From Sporosarcina luteola (GTDB taxonomy: Bacteria; Bacillota; Bacilli; Bacillales_A; Planococcaceae), in the NCBI RefSeq assembly GCF_023715535.1, contig NZ_JAMBOI010000013.1:1-64000 (forward strand): a stretch of 64,000 nt of DNA. The letters run 5' to 3'. Positions 49,496 through 58,315 of the stretch are shown here, in pieces; the first letter of the stretch is position 1, and each line of letters begins with the position of its first letter. The notes beneath the pieces are model-generated. The model was not told where the DNA came from. It saw only the letters and a program-made list of their open reading frames with translations, and made no database searches. Position numbers and translations under genes: made by a program.

Positions 49496-50320
49496 TTACT
49501 CATTTCCTTCATTTACAATCGATCGGATAATATGGATTGAATTCCATTCGCCGAATGAAAAATAAGTGATCGGATATTTTTTCGGGAAAAGCCGCGCGTG
49601 GATTTCGCGCACTTGGTACCCTTTCTTGCGCAAGGCTAGCGTATTTTCCCGCAGCTCTTGCAAATACGCAAGTTTCTTCTGCAACGCCATGCGCCCGTCC
49701 TTCACATAACCTGCATGGCAGCAAAACAATTCCCCGAAGTCATACGACAACGTTTTTTCGAGTGAACTGATAATGGCAGGAATGCTTTCATCACGTAAAA
49801 TGAGTTTTGTTTTAGGATGTACGTATAAATCCCCGGTGAAAAGCTGTCCCGTTTCTTTATTTAGAAAGGCTAGATGATCACTTGCATGCCCTGGAGTTTC
49901 AATTACCGTCCATTCGGCGTTTCTTGAATTGAATGATTTCCCGATCGGCTCTGCCTTAAAAGGCTGTCTTTTTCCCCAGAAGAATTTCCGGTAAAATGGA
50001 TAGTCCGCTTTTTGTGCACATTCTTCGATTGCCATTTCATTCATGAAAATGGGCAGTCCATATTCTGTTTGCAAGTACTGTGCGCCACCGGTATGGTCCT
50101 CATGCGCGTGCGTAATGACGACTTTATCAATATCGGCCTGTGCGAAGAATTCTTTGAACTCCTCCGCTAGTGATTGGGAGCCGGTATCGATCAGCACCCC
50201 ATCCGTTTCAAAACAATATACATTCAGCTTTACACTGTTCAATTGAACAACTCCGTTTACAAATCGGACATTGCTGCATTCATCTTGCATTGATTTCGTT
50301 TTCAAGAACAAGAGCTTCAC
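49496..50320 (-). CDS. metallo-beta-lactamase-fold hydrolase
   Basis: The 274-residue protein has the MBL metal motif THAHEDH (residues about 74-80), the distal metal residues in ETPGHASDHLAFL and FTGDLYVHPKT, and a C-terminal helical tail (KLAYLQELRENTLALRKKGYQVREI) with a terminal His-rich FSFGEWNSIHIIRS, as in the YflN/glyoxalase II-like group. The substrate is unknown. The start has an ATG preceded by GGGGTGAAG. Divergent from the DinB-like gene. Confidence 0.88.
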   Translation of the reverse strand: MKLLFLKTKSMQDECSNVRFVNGVVQLNSVKLNVYCFETDGVLIDTGSQSLAEEFKEFFAQADIDKVVITHAHEDHTGGAQYLQTEYGLPIFMNEMAIEECAQKADYPFYRKFFWGKRQPFKAEPIGKSFNSRNAEWTVIETPGHASDHLAFLNKETGQLFTGDLYVHPKTKLILRDESIPAIISSLEKTLSYDFGELFCCHAGYVKDGRMALQKKLAYLQELRENTLALRKKGYQVREIHARLFPKKYPITYFSFGEWNSIHIIRSIVNEGNE

Positions 50321-50457
50321 CCCATATCGTCTTATGGTTCACTTACTAGTAGACTACCATATTGTGAATGATTATTCATTCAGTAGTGAATAATCTTTTA
50401 AATGAAGGGTTTTTACTTGCTTGAATCGAATACAGTACCAAAAAGGGGGGTTACAGC

Positions 50458-50988
50458 ATGTCAATCGGAACAGAATATTTACGGGTTGTGAGGGAACGGT
50501 TCGCGGTCATAAAGGGGCAAGGGGAAAAGACTTTCTCTCAATTGGATGAAGACGGCTTTCACTGGACGATGAACGACGCGTCAAACAGTATCGCGGTTCT
50601 TATCCAGCATATTAGCGGAAACATGGTGTCGAGGTGGACGGATTTTCTTACGACGGACGGTGAAAAGCCGGACCGGAATCGGGATGGGGAATTCGAGGCG
50701 AAACAAATGTCCAAGGCACAATTGCTGGATTGTTGGGAGCACGGCTGGGGCGTATTTTTGAATACCCTGGAAAGCTTGAATGAGCAGGACTTGGAAAAGA
50801 CCGTTCATATTCGGGGTGAGGCGCATTCCGTCATCGACGCGATCGAGCGGCAAATGGCGCATTACGCTGCCCATATCGGACAAATCATGTTCATTGGAAA
50901 ACAGGTCAAAGGGGAGCAATGGGGAAATTTAAGCATTCCTCAGGGGGGATCGGACGCGTATTTGCAGCGGATGTTGAAAGGGGAATGA
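50458..50988 (+). CDS. DinB-superfamily protein, DUF1572 type
   Basis: The 176-residue product shows the three-His pattern of the DinB/YfiT fold: IQHISGNMVSRW and QMAHYAAHIGQIMFIGK. Such proteins bind a metal and several are thiol (bacillithiol)-dependent transferases, though most are uncharacterised. The DUF1572 order (GFHWTMNDASNSIAVLI.., HVRG-type block, GQIMFIGK) is clear. AAAAGGGGGGTTACAGC precedes the ATG. Confidence 0.85.
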   Translation: MSIGTEYLRVVRERFAVIKGQGEKTFSQLDEDGFHWTMNDASNSIAVLIQHISGNMVSRWTDFLTTDGEKPDRNRDGEFEAKQMSKAQLLDCWEHGWGVFLNTLESLNEQDLEKTVHIRGEAHSVIDAIERQMAHYAAHIGQIMFIGKQVKGEQWGNLSIPQGGSDAYLQRMLKGE

Positions 50989-51198
50989 AGAATGATCGCC
51001 TGGGAGATGGTGTACTATAGCCGTTTCACAGGTTTTTTTAATTAAGGGCTCCTTTAATTGCGCAAGGGCTTCTTTATCCTATCCTAAGCTCAATCCTTCC
51101 ACGTTCATCCCCCGGTCGCTTTAAAAATCATCTCCATGTTTACATTCCGACAGCCAATGGGAATCCTATCTTCAGTACAACCTACAGGAGGGCAAGAA

Positions 51199-52779
51199 AT
51201 GAATAGTCAAAGCAATGGAAAATTGCCGGAGCATCCGGAGCCGTTTTGGAGGACGAGTGTCGACTTTCCGACCTTTCCGAGTTTGAAGGAAGACCTCGAT
51301 GTGGATGTAATTGTCGTTGGTGCGGGCATCACCGGAATTACATCCGCATATTTATTGGCAAATGAAGGACTCAAGGTGGCCATTATTGAAGCTGATAAAG
51401 TGTTGAACGGGACGACGGGGCATACGACCGCAAAAATTACGGCGCAGCATGATTTGATTTACGATGAGTTCATTCAAAACATGGGTCGGAATACGGCAAG
51501 ATTGTATTACGAAGCGAATATTGAGGCTCTTGATTTTATTAGAAAAACAGTGCAGGAGCATCAGATTGACTGTGATTTAACAAACGAAGATGCATATATT
51601 TACTCCGTCTCTGAGAAGTACGCACGCAAAATCGAGAAGGAAGCGCAAGCCTATGAAAAGCTTCATATCGATGGCGGCCTAGTCGATGGCATCCCTTTTG
51701 AAATTGACAACGTGCAAAATGTCCTTGTCATGAGAAATCAAGCCCAGTTCCATGTAACCAAATATTTGGTTCACTTAATTAAACTATTTCAGCAAAAGGG
51801 TGGGCAACTCTTTGAAGACACAGTAGCTGTCAATATTGAAACGGGCGAGCAGCCTGTCGTTCTGACTCGTGACGACAACCGAATCAGCGCCAAGCATGTA
51901 CTCATTTGCACGCATTTTCCGTTTTACGAGGGGACAGGCCTTTATTCGACAAGGATGTATGCGGACCGTTCATATGCTCTTGCTGTGAAAGCGAAAAAGA
52001 AATTCCCGGCGGGCATGTACATTAGTGCGGATGAACCGACCCGTTCGTTACGTTCTGTCAAGGACAACAATGGCGAGGAACTGGTTCTCATCATCGGGGA
52101 GAATCACAAAACCGGTCAAAGTGAAGTGGAGACGATGGAGCATTACAAGGCGCTCGAGCAATTCGGCGAAGAGGTTTTCGGCCTCGAGAAAGTCGTGCAG
52201 AGATGGTCGGCGCAAGACTTGGTCACGTTGGATAAACTGCCATACATCGGCGAATTAACATCAGGAAATCCGAATATCCTCATTGCAACCGGCTTCCGGA
52301 AATGGGGAATGTCCAACGGGACGGCCGCTGCATTGCTGTTCCGCGATATGGTCACTGGAAAAGAAAGCAGATTTGAGGAATTGTACACTCCGTCAAGATT
52401 CTATGCACACCCAAGTTTGAAAAACTTCCTCGTCCAAAACGCGAATGTAGTTGGCCAATTGATTAAAGGGAAGCTTGGTTCACCGAAAAGAAGCCCCGAT
52501 GATTTGGCCAAAGGGGAGGGCGCGGCCGTGACAATTGATGGTCATCGGAAAGGCGCTTACCGAGATGACGAAGGAAAAATCCATATTGTCGATACGACGT
52601 GTACCCATATGGGATGCGAAGTTTCATGGAATAGCGGCGACCGGACGTGGGACTGCCCATGCCATGGATCCAGGTTTAAACCGACGGGCGAAGTGGTTGA
52701 AGGTCCTGCAGAAAAACCGCTGCAAACGTATGATTATACGATAATGGATAATTTGACTTCTGAGGACTCTGGATATTGA
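51199..52779 (+). CDS. FAD-dependent oxidoreductase with C-terminal Rieske domain (YhfW-like)
   Basis: The 526-residue protein begins with a DAO-type FAD fold (DVDVIVVGAGITGITSAYLLAN, TTGHTTAKITAQHD) and ends with a Rieske [2Fe-2S] domain: CTHMGCEVSWN and CPCHGSRFKPTGEV give the CxH..CxxH cluster ligands. The same fusion is known as YhfW in Bacillus; the electron donor and substrate are not known. ATG 51199 follows CAGGAGGGCAAGAA; an in-frame ATG 63 bases upstream lacks a site. Followed by a strong terminator. Confidence 0.93.
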   Translation: MNSQSNGKLPEHPEPFWRTSVDFPTFPSLKEDLDVDVIVVGAGITGITSAYLLANEGLKVAIIEADKVLNGTTGHTTAKITAQHDLIYDEFIQNMGRNTARLYYEANIEALDFIRKTVQEHQIDCDLTNEDAYIYSVSEKYARKIEKEAQAYEKLHIDGGLVDGIPFEIDNVQNVLVMRNQAQFHVTKYLVHLIKLFQQKGGQLFEDTVAVNIETGEQPVVLTRDDNRISAKHVLICTHFPFYEGTGLYSTRMYADRSYALAVKAKKKFPAGMYISADEPTRSLRSVKDNNGEELVLIIGENHKTGQSEVETMEHYKALEQFGEEVFGLEKVVQRWSAQDLVTLDKLPYIGELTSGNPNILIATGFRKWGMSNGTAAALLFRDMVTGKESRFEELYTPSRFYAHPSLKNFLVQNANVVGQLIKGKLGSPKRSPDDLAKGEGAAVTIDGHRKGAYRDDEGKIHIVDTTCTHMGCEVSWNSGDRTWDCPCHGSRFKPTGEVVEGPAEKPLQTYDYTIMDNLTSEDSGY

Positions 52780-52790
52780 ATGAAAATGAT

Positions 52791-52825
52791 AACCCATCTG
52801 GCGACATGCCGGATGGGTTTTTTTA
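52791..52825 (+). terminator. rho-independent terminator
   Basis: AACCCATC..GC and GC..GATGGGTT pair with a short loop, followed by TTTTTTTA. Confidence 0.85.
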
Positions 52826-52959
52826 TGACTAAATTCGGTATACAGAAGGCGTAGATCGTATTCACTGTTCATCCAGGATTGAACAAGGATTCATTCCAAT
52901 AAGAGGATTTACTCCCCAACAAATCGAATATATAGAGTAGAAATAGTGGAGGTGGGAAG

Positions 52960-53385
52960 ATGAATACAGACATAACAACAAAAATGAAAATTGATAAACC
53001 GGCAAGTGAAGTGTTCGAGGCGATTGTCGAACCTGAGAAAATGGGCGGCTATTGGTTTTCATCAGGTACGGGAAGAGTCGAACAGGGTAAGACAATCACT
53101 TGGAGGTACGAGGAATATGGTGCTGAAGGGGATATCGAGGTATTGAAAGTTGAAGAGAATAAGGAAATTGTTTTCAACTGGGGAGAAACGACAGTTACGA
53201 TGACATTCCAGGAGACTGATGGAAGTACAATCCTTGAAGTGACTGAATCGGGCTTGGAAGCGGATGACCCTGAAATCGTCAATAAAATGATGGATCAAAA
53301 AGAAGGATGGGTGTACATGCTCACTTGCATGAAGGGGTACTTGGAAAATGGCATAACGACATTACGGGCTTCTTTGGTAAAATGA
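52960..53385 (+). CDS. SRPBCC/AHSA1-type START-like protein
   Basis: The product (141 residues) matches the AHSA1-like SRPBCC fold: MKIDKPASEVFEAIVEPEKM, YWFSSGTGRVEQGKTITWRY, VFNWGETTVTMTF, LEVTESGLEADDP, GWVYMLTCMKGYLENG. These proteins bind small hydrophobic ligands or act as stress-related cochaperone-like factors; nothing more specific is visible. AGGTGGGAAG precedes the ATG. Confidence 0.9.
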   Translation: MNTDITTKMKIDKPASEVFEAIVEPEKMGGYWFSSGTGRVEQGKTITWRYEEYGAEGDIEVLKVEENKEIVFNWGETTVTMTFQETDGSTILEVTESGLEADDPEIVNKMMDQKEGWVYMLTCMKGYLENGITTLRASLVK

Positions 53386-53519
53386 TTGCGCAAATCGGCA
53401 GCGAAGTGTTTTCGTATGCAAGCAAGAGTATGTGAGATAAGTGATAAATGCAGATGTGGATACTTCCTCATCTGGTTTTGTTATTTCCGCCATCGAAAAC
53501 TCATGAATTGTAGTCATTC

Positions 53520-53645
53520 GTTGATAAATTCATCGGAATCGGTGGTAAAGTCCGTCAAACCGGTGGTAAACCGTTGAGAATCGGTGGTAAAGTCCGCCGA
53601 ATCGGTGGTAAACCGCCTCGAATCGGTGGTAACGAGTTGCAGTGC
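53520..53645. repeat. phased 21-bp tandem array (6 units)
   Basis: The word GGTGGTAAA (first unit degenerate, GTTGATAAA) starts at 53520, 53541, 53562, 53583, 53604 and 53625, exactly 21 bases apart, most copies preceded by AATC or AAC. Spacers vary. Followed after 55 bases by a second array with a different word. Confidence 0.9.
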
Positions 53646-53700
53646 CATTTACATGGACCTGCACAGCTGAATTATAGTGGATTCCCTTCAAATTTATAAG

Positions 53701-53845
53701 CGTTATGCGTGATTGCTGGAGTTTATGCGTGTCTGCGGCGATTTATGCGCGCTTTCGCGGATTTATGCGCGGATTTCAAGTTTTATGGGCTTCTATAGCG
53801 TTTTATGCGTGAGTAATGGAGTTTATGCGTTTTTGGCGACATCTG
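53701..53845. repeat. phased 20-bp tandem array (7-8 units)
   Basis: TTTATGCG-type words have TATG at 53704, 53724, 53744, 53764, 53784, 53804 and 53824, an exact 20-base period; a degenerate unit follows at 53844. Spacers differ. The array lies upstream of the serine hydrolase gene; the whole 53386-53940 interval holds no gene. Confidence 0.92.
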
Positions 53846-53940
53846 CGCCGCTTAGGATGTGCAGCAGTGATGAGAAAAGAGGGAAATTCAGCGCCATGGC
53901 GAATAACCTTAGTATGAAGTAGTATTTAGGGGGAATTTAC

Positions 53941-55347
53941 ATGGGAGAGACAGCAGCGGTGAAACCGTTTCATGAGTATGCGCAGGATTATGTCGAGAAG
54001 CAGTTGATTCCGGGGGCGATCATCGGCATTGATTCAGATGGCGAGAGGATATACGAGCTGGAATTCGGCTATCGGAATGTAGCGCAAAAGCTGCCGGTGA
54101 CGGGAGATACGGTGTTCGGGATTGCTTCGATGACGAAGTCGTTTACGAGTGCGGGCATTATGAAGCTGCAGGAGCTGGGGAAGTTGTCGGTGTATGATCG
54201 GATTGTTGACTACCTTCCTGAATTGAAGAAGCCGGGAACACAAGTCGAGCGGATCACGCTCCATCATCTGATGACGCATACGGCGGGCTATCCGCCGCTT
54301 GCGACACATGTGTATGCGCGGAAGAACAGCATCGAGCAGGATCCTTCCGCAAAAGATTATGGATTGGACCTATTGAACAATCCGGGACCGCATATCGAGA
54401 CGTATGATGAAATGCTTGCGTTCATGGCGACGGATGACTTTGAATGGCTTGGCAAACCGGGGCAGTTTTACAGTTATTCGAATGATTCGTATGGGCTGCT
54501 TGGCGTCATCATCAGCAGGGTGAGCGGACAGCCTTATGAGGAATTTATTGAGGAGAACATTTTGAAGCCTGCGGGAATGAAGAACAGCTTTTTTACGATA
54601 GAACGCTTGTCTGAAATTGAAGACGTAACAACACTTTACATGAAGGCGAAGGACGGCTCTCATGTGTATGAAGCGCCGCTTTGGTGGGATGCACCGTCAA
54701 TGCGAGCGGTCGGTTATTTGAAATCAACGGCAAATGACATCCTCCGTTATTTGGAGATGTATTGGAATGAAGGCGTTGTTGGTGGGACGCGGATCTTATC
54801 GAAAGAAAGTGTCGAGCAAATGATTCATCCGCATGTCGAATACGAGCCAGGGAGATGCTACGGGTATGGGCTGCGAATCGTCCCCGATTATTTCGGCTCT
54901 ACATTGATCAGCCATGGCGGCGGATTGAAAGGTGTTTCTTCTTATATGTGTGCAATCGTTGAAAAGAAGAAGGCGGGCGTGATTCTGACGAACGTTTCAG
55001 ATGTGGATGCAGGCGGCCTATTGATGAGCACGATGAATGTCACGGAAGGCCGGAAGCTGGATGCTTCCCCTTCAACGCATGAAGTCCGGGAAATCGATGC
55101 GGAAGAACTGCGGAAATTCGTAGGTTCATTCATTTCTAGCGAAGGGATGAATGTGAAGGTGTCGCTGAATGAAGGGAAGCTCACGATCGAATCGAATGGA
55201 GTGTGCCGGAAATTGAAATGCATCGGGAAAAACTTTTTTATTGATGAAGATGAAAAGGAAGGCATCCTGCAGTTCATTGAAAACAAAGACGGGGAAGTTG
55301 AGCGGATCGTCTATGGCGGTAGGCATATATTGAAGGAAAACGTTTAA
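53941..55347 (+). CDS. serine hydrolase, beta-lactamase class C family
   Basis: The 468-residue protein shows the penicillin-recognising fold: SMTK (Ser63-Lys66, in FGIASMTKSFTSAG), the YSN motif (about 178, YSYSNDSYGLLG) and HGGG near residue 328 (ISHGGGLKG). Such hydrolases include D-amino-acid amidases and esterases. No signal peptide, so it is probably cytoplasmic. A C-terminal domain of about 80 residues (RKFVGSFISSEGMNVKV..) follows. GGGGGAATTTAC precedes the ATG. Confidence 0.92.
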   Translation: MGETAAVKPFHEYAQDYVEKQLIPGAIIGIDSDGERIYELEFGYRNVAQKLPVTGDTVFGIASMTKSFTSAGIMKLQELGKLSVYDRIVDYLPELKKPGTQVERITLHHLMTHTAGYPPLATHVYARKNSIEQDPSAKDYGLDLLNNPGPHIETYDEMLAFMATDDFEWLGKPGQFYSYSNDSYGLLGVIISRVSGQPYEEFIEENILKPAGMKNSFFTIERLSEIEDVTTLYMKAKDGSHVYEAPLWWDAPSMRAVGYLKSTANDILRYLEMYWNEGVVGGTRILSKESVEQMIHPHVEYEPGRCYGYGLRIVPDYFGSTLISHGGGLKGVSSYMCAIVEKKKAGVILTNVSDVDAGGLLMSTMNVTEGRKLDASPSTHEVREIDAEELRKFVGSFISSEGMNVKVSLNEGKLTIESNGVCRKLKCIGKNFFIDEDEKEGILQFIENKDGEVERIVYGGRHILKENV

Positions 55348-55355
55348 CTTGTAGC

Positions 55356-55388
55356 AAGTCTTTCACAATCATGTGGGAGGCTTTTTTT
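55356..55388 (+). terminator. rho-independent terminator
   Basis: AAGTCTTTCACA pairs through 12 positions, with G-U pairs, to TGTGGGAGGCTT followed by TTTTTT. Confidence 0.8.
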
Positions 55389-55488
55389 ATTCCATGAAGC
55401 GAAATAAAGCCTTCTAGGGGAATGTCATGGGCAAGGATGGTTTGCATACATAGAATAACAGCATCAGGGATTTTGGAGGTGTTGAAGA

Positions 55489-55605
55489 ATGTCGAATGAA
55501 GTCGGTGGCAATGTTGGGTATGGGAACGGATTTACGTTGATCGTCGTATTGTTTATTCTACTAATTATTGTCGGAGCAGCATACCTAGGTGAAGGATACT
55601 GTTAA
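55489..55605 (+). CDS. YjcZ-family sporulation peptide
   Basis: A 38-residue ORF behind TTGGAGGTGTTGAAG reads [14 protein letters not shown].., then a hydrophobic helix [20 protein letters not shown] and a short tail EGYC. The glycine-rich start and the [16 protein letters not shown] helix are the signature of YjcZ/SscA-type small spore proteins. The peptide is presumed to be made during sporulation and to associate with the spore envelope. Confidence 0.88.
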   Translation: MSNEVGGNVGYGNGFTLIVVLFILLIIVGAAYLGEGYC

Positions 55606-55658
55606 GAATAAATTATTAGTAAATAAATTAACGGAAAATGCATGAAAATCAAAAAGTG

Positions 55659-55690
55659 GAGAGGGGCGAAACCGCGTCCTCTCTATTTTT
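55659..55690 (+). terminator. rho-independent terminator
   Basis: GAGAGGGGCG and CGCGTCCTCTC pair with an AAAC loop, followed by TATTTTTTATG; it ends the sporulation peptide transcript. Confidence 0.75.
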
Positions 55691-55934
55691 TATGTACTAA
55701 TTTTGTCAATCCTAATTCGGGGAAATCTATGTTATTATAGGCAAGTTGGGAAAAAACATATAACATTTTCATTCTTATCCGACTAATTCGGCGCTTATGA
55801 CGTTTTTTTGTTTTGTATATAAACACAGGGATTGTCGAATAACTAAAGTGATTCCCGACTTGCGAAGATATTAGGAAATGGCATTGTTTGATCCACACAT
55901 AGTTTATGCATCTAGAGAGGGGGAAACCGCTTTG

Positions 55935-57113
55935 AAATTCCTTATCTTCATTGCGGCATTACTTGTTATCTTTATCCTTGCGTTCATCGTAAGCAATGGT
56001 AAAAGGAAGATTAAATATAAATCGATTGTCACGATGATCGGTTTGCAGCTCGTATTGGCGTTCGCTTTATTGAACACCGAAGTTGGCCTCATCCTGATTA
56101 GGGGAGTGGCGAATGCTTTCGATAAGCTTTTAGAATATGCTGCAGAAGGGATCAACTTTGTTTTCGGCGGGCTTGCCAACGAAGGCTCTTTTCCTTTCTT
56201 CCTGAATGTTTTATTGCCAATCGTCTTTGTTTCCGTACTTATCGGGATTGCCCAGTATATTCGGTTGCTTCCTATCATCATCCGTTTTCTCGGATTAGTA
56301 TTGAGCAAGGTCAATGGCCTTGGGAAATTGGAGTCGTTCAATGCGGTCGCTTCTGCGATTTTTGGACAATCCGAGGTGTTCATCTCCATTAAAAAACAGC
56401 TGCCGCATATTCCGAAGCATCGGATGTATACGTTGTGTACGTCAGCTATGTCAACTGTATCCGCGTCAATTCTGGGGGCGTATATGACGATGATCGATCC
56501 GAAATATGTCATTACGGCGCTCGTACTGAATCTGTTCGGCGGGTTCATCATCGCGAATATCATCAATCCTTATGAAGTGTCGGAGGATGAGGATATCATT
56601 GAAATTAAGGATGAAAGAAAACAGTCCTTCTTCGAAATGTTAGGCGAGTATATTATGGATGGCTTTAAAGTGGCGGTCATCGTCGGCGCTATGCTGATCG
56701 GTTTTGTCGCATTGATCGGCATGATTAACAGTGTTTTTGAGGCGGCAGTCGGCATCAGCTTCCAGACCGCGTTAGGATATGTATTTGCACCATTTGCATT
56801 CATCGTCGGAATTCCGGCATCTGAAGTGGTACAAGCCGGCACGATCATGGCGACGAAATTGCTGACGAACGAGTTCGTAGCAATGATGGACTTGGCTAAA
56901 ATTACATCATCTCTGTCGGACAGGTCGGTCGGCATCATTTCCGTCTTCCTCGTATCATTCGCGAACTTCTCTTCAATCGGAATCATTTCCGGAGCTGTGA
57001 AAGGTTTGAATGAAGAGCAAGGGAATACGGTCGCTAAATTCGGTTTGAAATTACTCTATGGGGCGACGTTGGTCAGTTTATTGACGGCGGCGGTCACTGG
57101 AATTATGTTGTAA
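55935..57113 (+). CDS. nupC: nucleoside permease, NupC/CNT family
   Basis: The 392-residue protein from TTG 55935 (AGAGAGGGGGAAACCGCT upstream) is a concentrative nucleoside transporter: about eight helices, GQSEVFISIKKQLP (substrate-binding GQSE motif), NLFGGFIIANIINP and ASEVVQAGTIMATKLLTNEF. It imports nucleosides with H+ or Na+. The length equals Bacillus NupC. An ATG at 55878 is also in frame but has no good site. TGTCGAA (about 55835) lies upstream. Confidence 0.92.
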   Translation, partial: KFLIFIAALLVIFILAFIVSNGKRKIKYKSIVTMIGLQLVLAFALLNTEVGLILIRGVANAFDKLLEYAAEGINFVFGGLANEGSFPFFLNVLLPIVFVSVLIGIAQYIRLLPIIIRFLGLVLSKVNGLGKLESFNAVASAIFGQSEVFISIKKQLPHIPKHRMYTLCTSAMSTVSASILGAYMTMIDPKYVITALVLNLFGGFIIANIINPYEVSEDEDIIEIKDERKQSFFEMLGEYIMDGFKVAVIVGAMLIGFVALIGMINSVFEAAVGISFQTALGYVFAPFAFIVGIPASEVVQAGTIMATKLLTNEFVAMMDLAKITSSLSDRSVGIISVFLVSFANFSSIGIISGAVKGLNEEQGNTVAKFGLKLLYGATLVSLLTAAVTGIML

Positions 57114-57138
57114 GGGAGTCCCTAGTCAGGGGCTCTTT
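57114..57138 (+). terminator. rho-independent terminator
   Basis: GAGTCCCT and AGGGGCTC pair around AGTC, followed by TTTTTTTG. Confidence 0.8.
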
Positions 57139-57235
57139 TTTTGTGCCTCAATCCCCTTCAATGGAAGTAGCTGTGCCGAACGGGTATCATGGAATGGAAG
57201 AATAATACCTATTCACAACAATTGGAGTGAGGCAA

Positions 57236-58252
57236 TTGATAACTAATAGAGCAAAAAAATTCAACGGCATCCCGCTGTCGATCCTTGATCTTGCGATGAT
57301 CAACGAAGGGAGCAATGCCGGACAATCATTCAGGCACAGCGTCGATCTTGCGCAGCATGCCGAAAACTGGGGCTATAACCGATTCTGGCTTGCTGAACAT
57401 CATAATATGCCCGGCGTCGCAAGTTCGGCGACGTCTGTCATCATCGGTCACGTGGCAGGTGCGACGGAAACGATCCGTGTCGGAGCGGGAGGCGTCATGC
57501 TGCCGAACCATGCACCGCTCGTCATCGCAGAGCAGTTCGGTACGCTTGATGCATTATATCCGGGCAGGATCGATCTCGGTTTAGGACGCGCTCCCGGCAG
57601 CGACCAGGCAACGGCTTATGCGCTGCGAAGGACGTTGCAGAGCAGCGGCAACGATTTCCCTGAGCAGCTGGACGAGTTGCGTTCGTATTTCAAGCACGAC
57701 CCTGCCGCCCGTGTCCGCGCAATTCCTGGGGAAGGGCAGGATGTTCCGATCTGGCTTCTCGGATCAAGCGATTTCAGTGCGCGGCTAGCTGCGGAACTAG
57801 GTCTTCCTTTTTCATTCGCAAGCCATTTTGCACCGACCTATATGATGCATGCGCTGAATCTTTACCATCGTAATTTCAAGCCATCGAAGGATCTTCAAAA
57901 ACCGTACACAATGCTTGGCATTAACATCATTGCCGCGGATACCGATGAAAAGGCGCAGTGGCTAGCAACTTCGCACCAGCAGATGTTCCTCAATATCCGG
58001 AAAGGGATCACTACAGAGTTCAAGCCGCCGCTCGATGATGTTGACGCCGTCTGGAACGAGTTGGAAAAGGCAGCCGTCGCCGAATTACTGGATTGGCCAT
58101 CAACGATTGTCGGCAGCCCTGAAACGGTCAAGCGGAAATTGGAAGCGTTCATGGAAATGACGAAAGCTGACGAATGCATTATCAGCTCAGGAATCTTCAA
58201 CCATGAAGACCGCCTCCGCTCGTATGAGATTGTCGCTGAAATGATGGCATGA
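57236..58252 (+). CDS. LLM class flavin-dependent oxidoreductase
   Basis: The 338-residue product (TTG 57236 after GGAGTGAGG; a GTG at 57227 is possible) belongs to the luciferase-like monooxygenases: [76 protein letters not shown]. These FMNH2-dependent enzymes oxidise small organic molecules; the group without an F420 signature is common in Bacilli. Substrate unknown. Confidence 0.92.
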   Translation: MITNRAKKFNGIPLSILDLAMINEGSNAGQSFRHSVDLAQHAENWGYNRFWLAEHHNMPGVASSATSVIIGHVAGATETIRVGAGGVMLPNHAPLVIAEQFGTLDALYPGRIDLGLGRAPGSDQATAYALRRTLQSSGNDFPEQLDELRSYFKHDPAARVRAIPGEGQDVPIWLLGSSDFSARLAAELGLPFSFASHFAPTYMMHALNLYHRNFKPSKDLQKPYTMLGINIIAADTDEKAQWLATSHQQMFLNIRKGITTEFKPPLDDVDAVWNELEKAAVAELLDWPSTIVGSPETVKRKLEAFMEMTKADECIISSGIFNHEDRLRSYEIVAEMMA

Positions 58253-58275
58253 CTACCTTGCTTTATGAATAAAAT

Positions 58276-58315
58276 AGCCAAGTATCGGACGGATAACCCG
58301 ATGCTTGGCTTTTTC
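58276..58315. terminator. bidirectional terminator
   Basis: AGCCAAG..ATCGG and CCGAT..CTTGGCT pair between convergent genes, followed by TTTTT on the plus strand. Confidence 0.8.

Noticed and set aside
53520..53845. CRISPR array
   Set aside because: Units are 20-21 bp including spacer, with 8-9-bp words; there are no 25-40-bp direct repeats and no cas genes.
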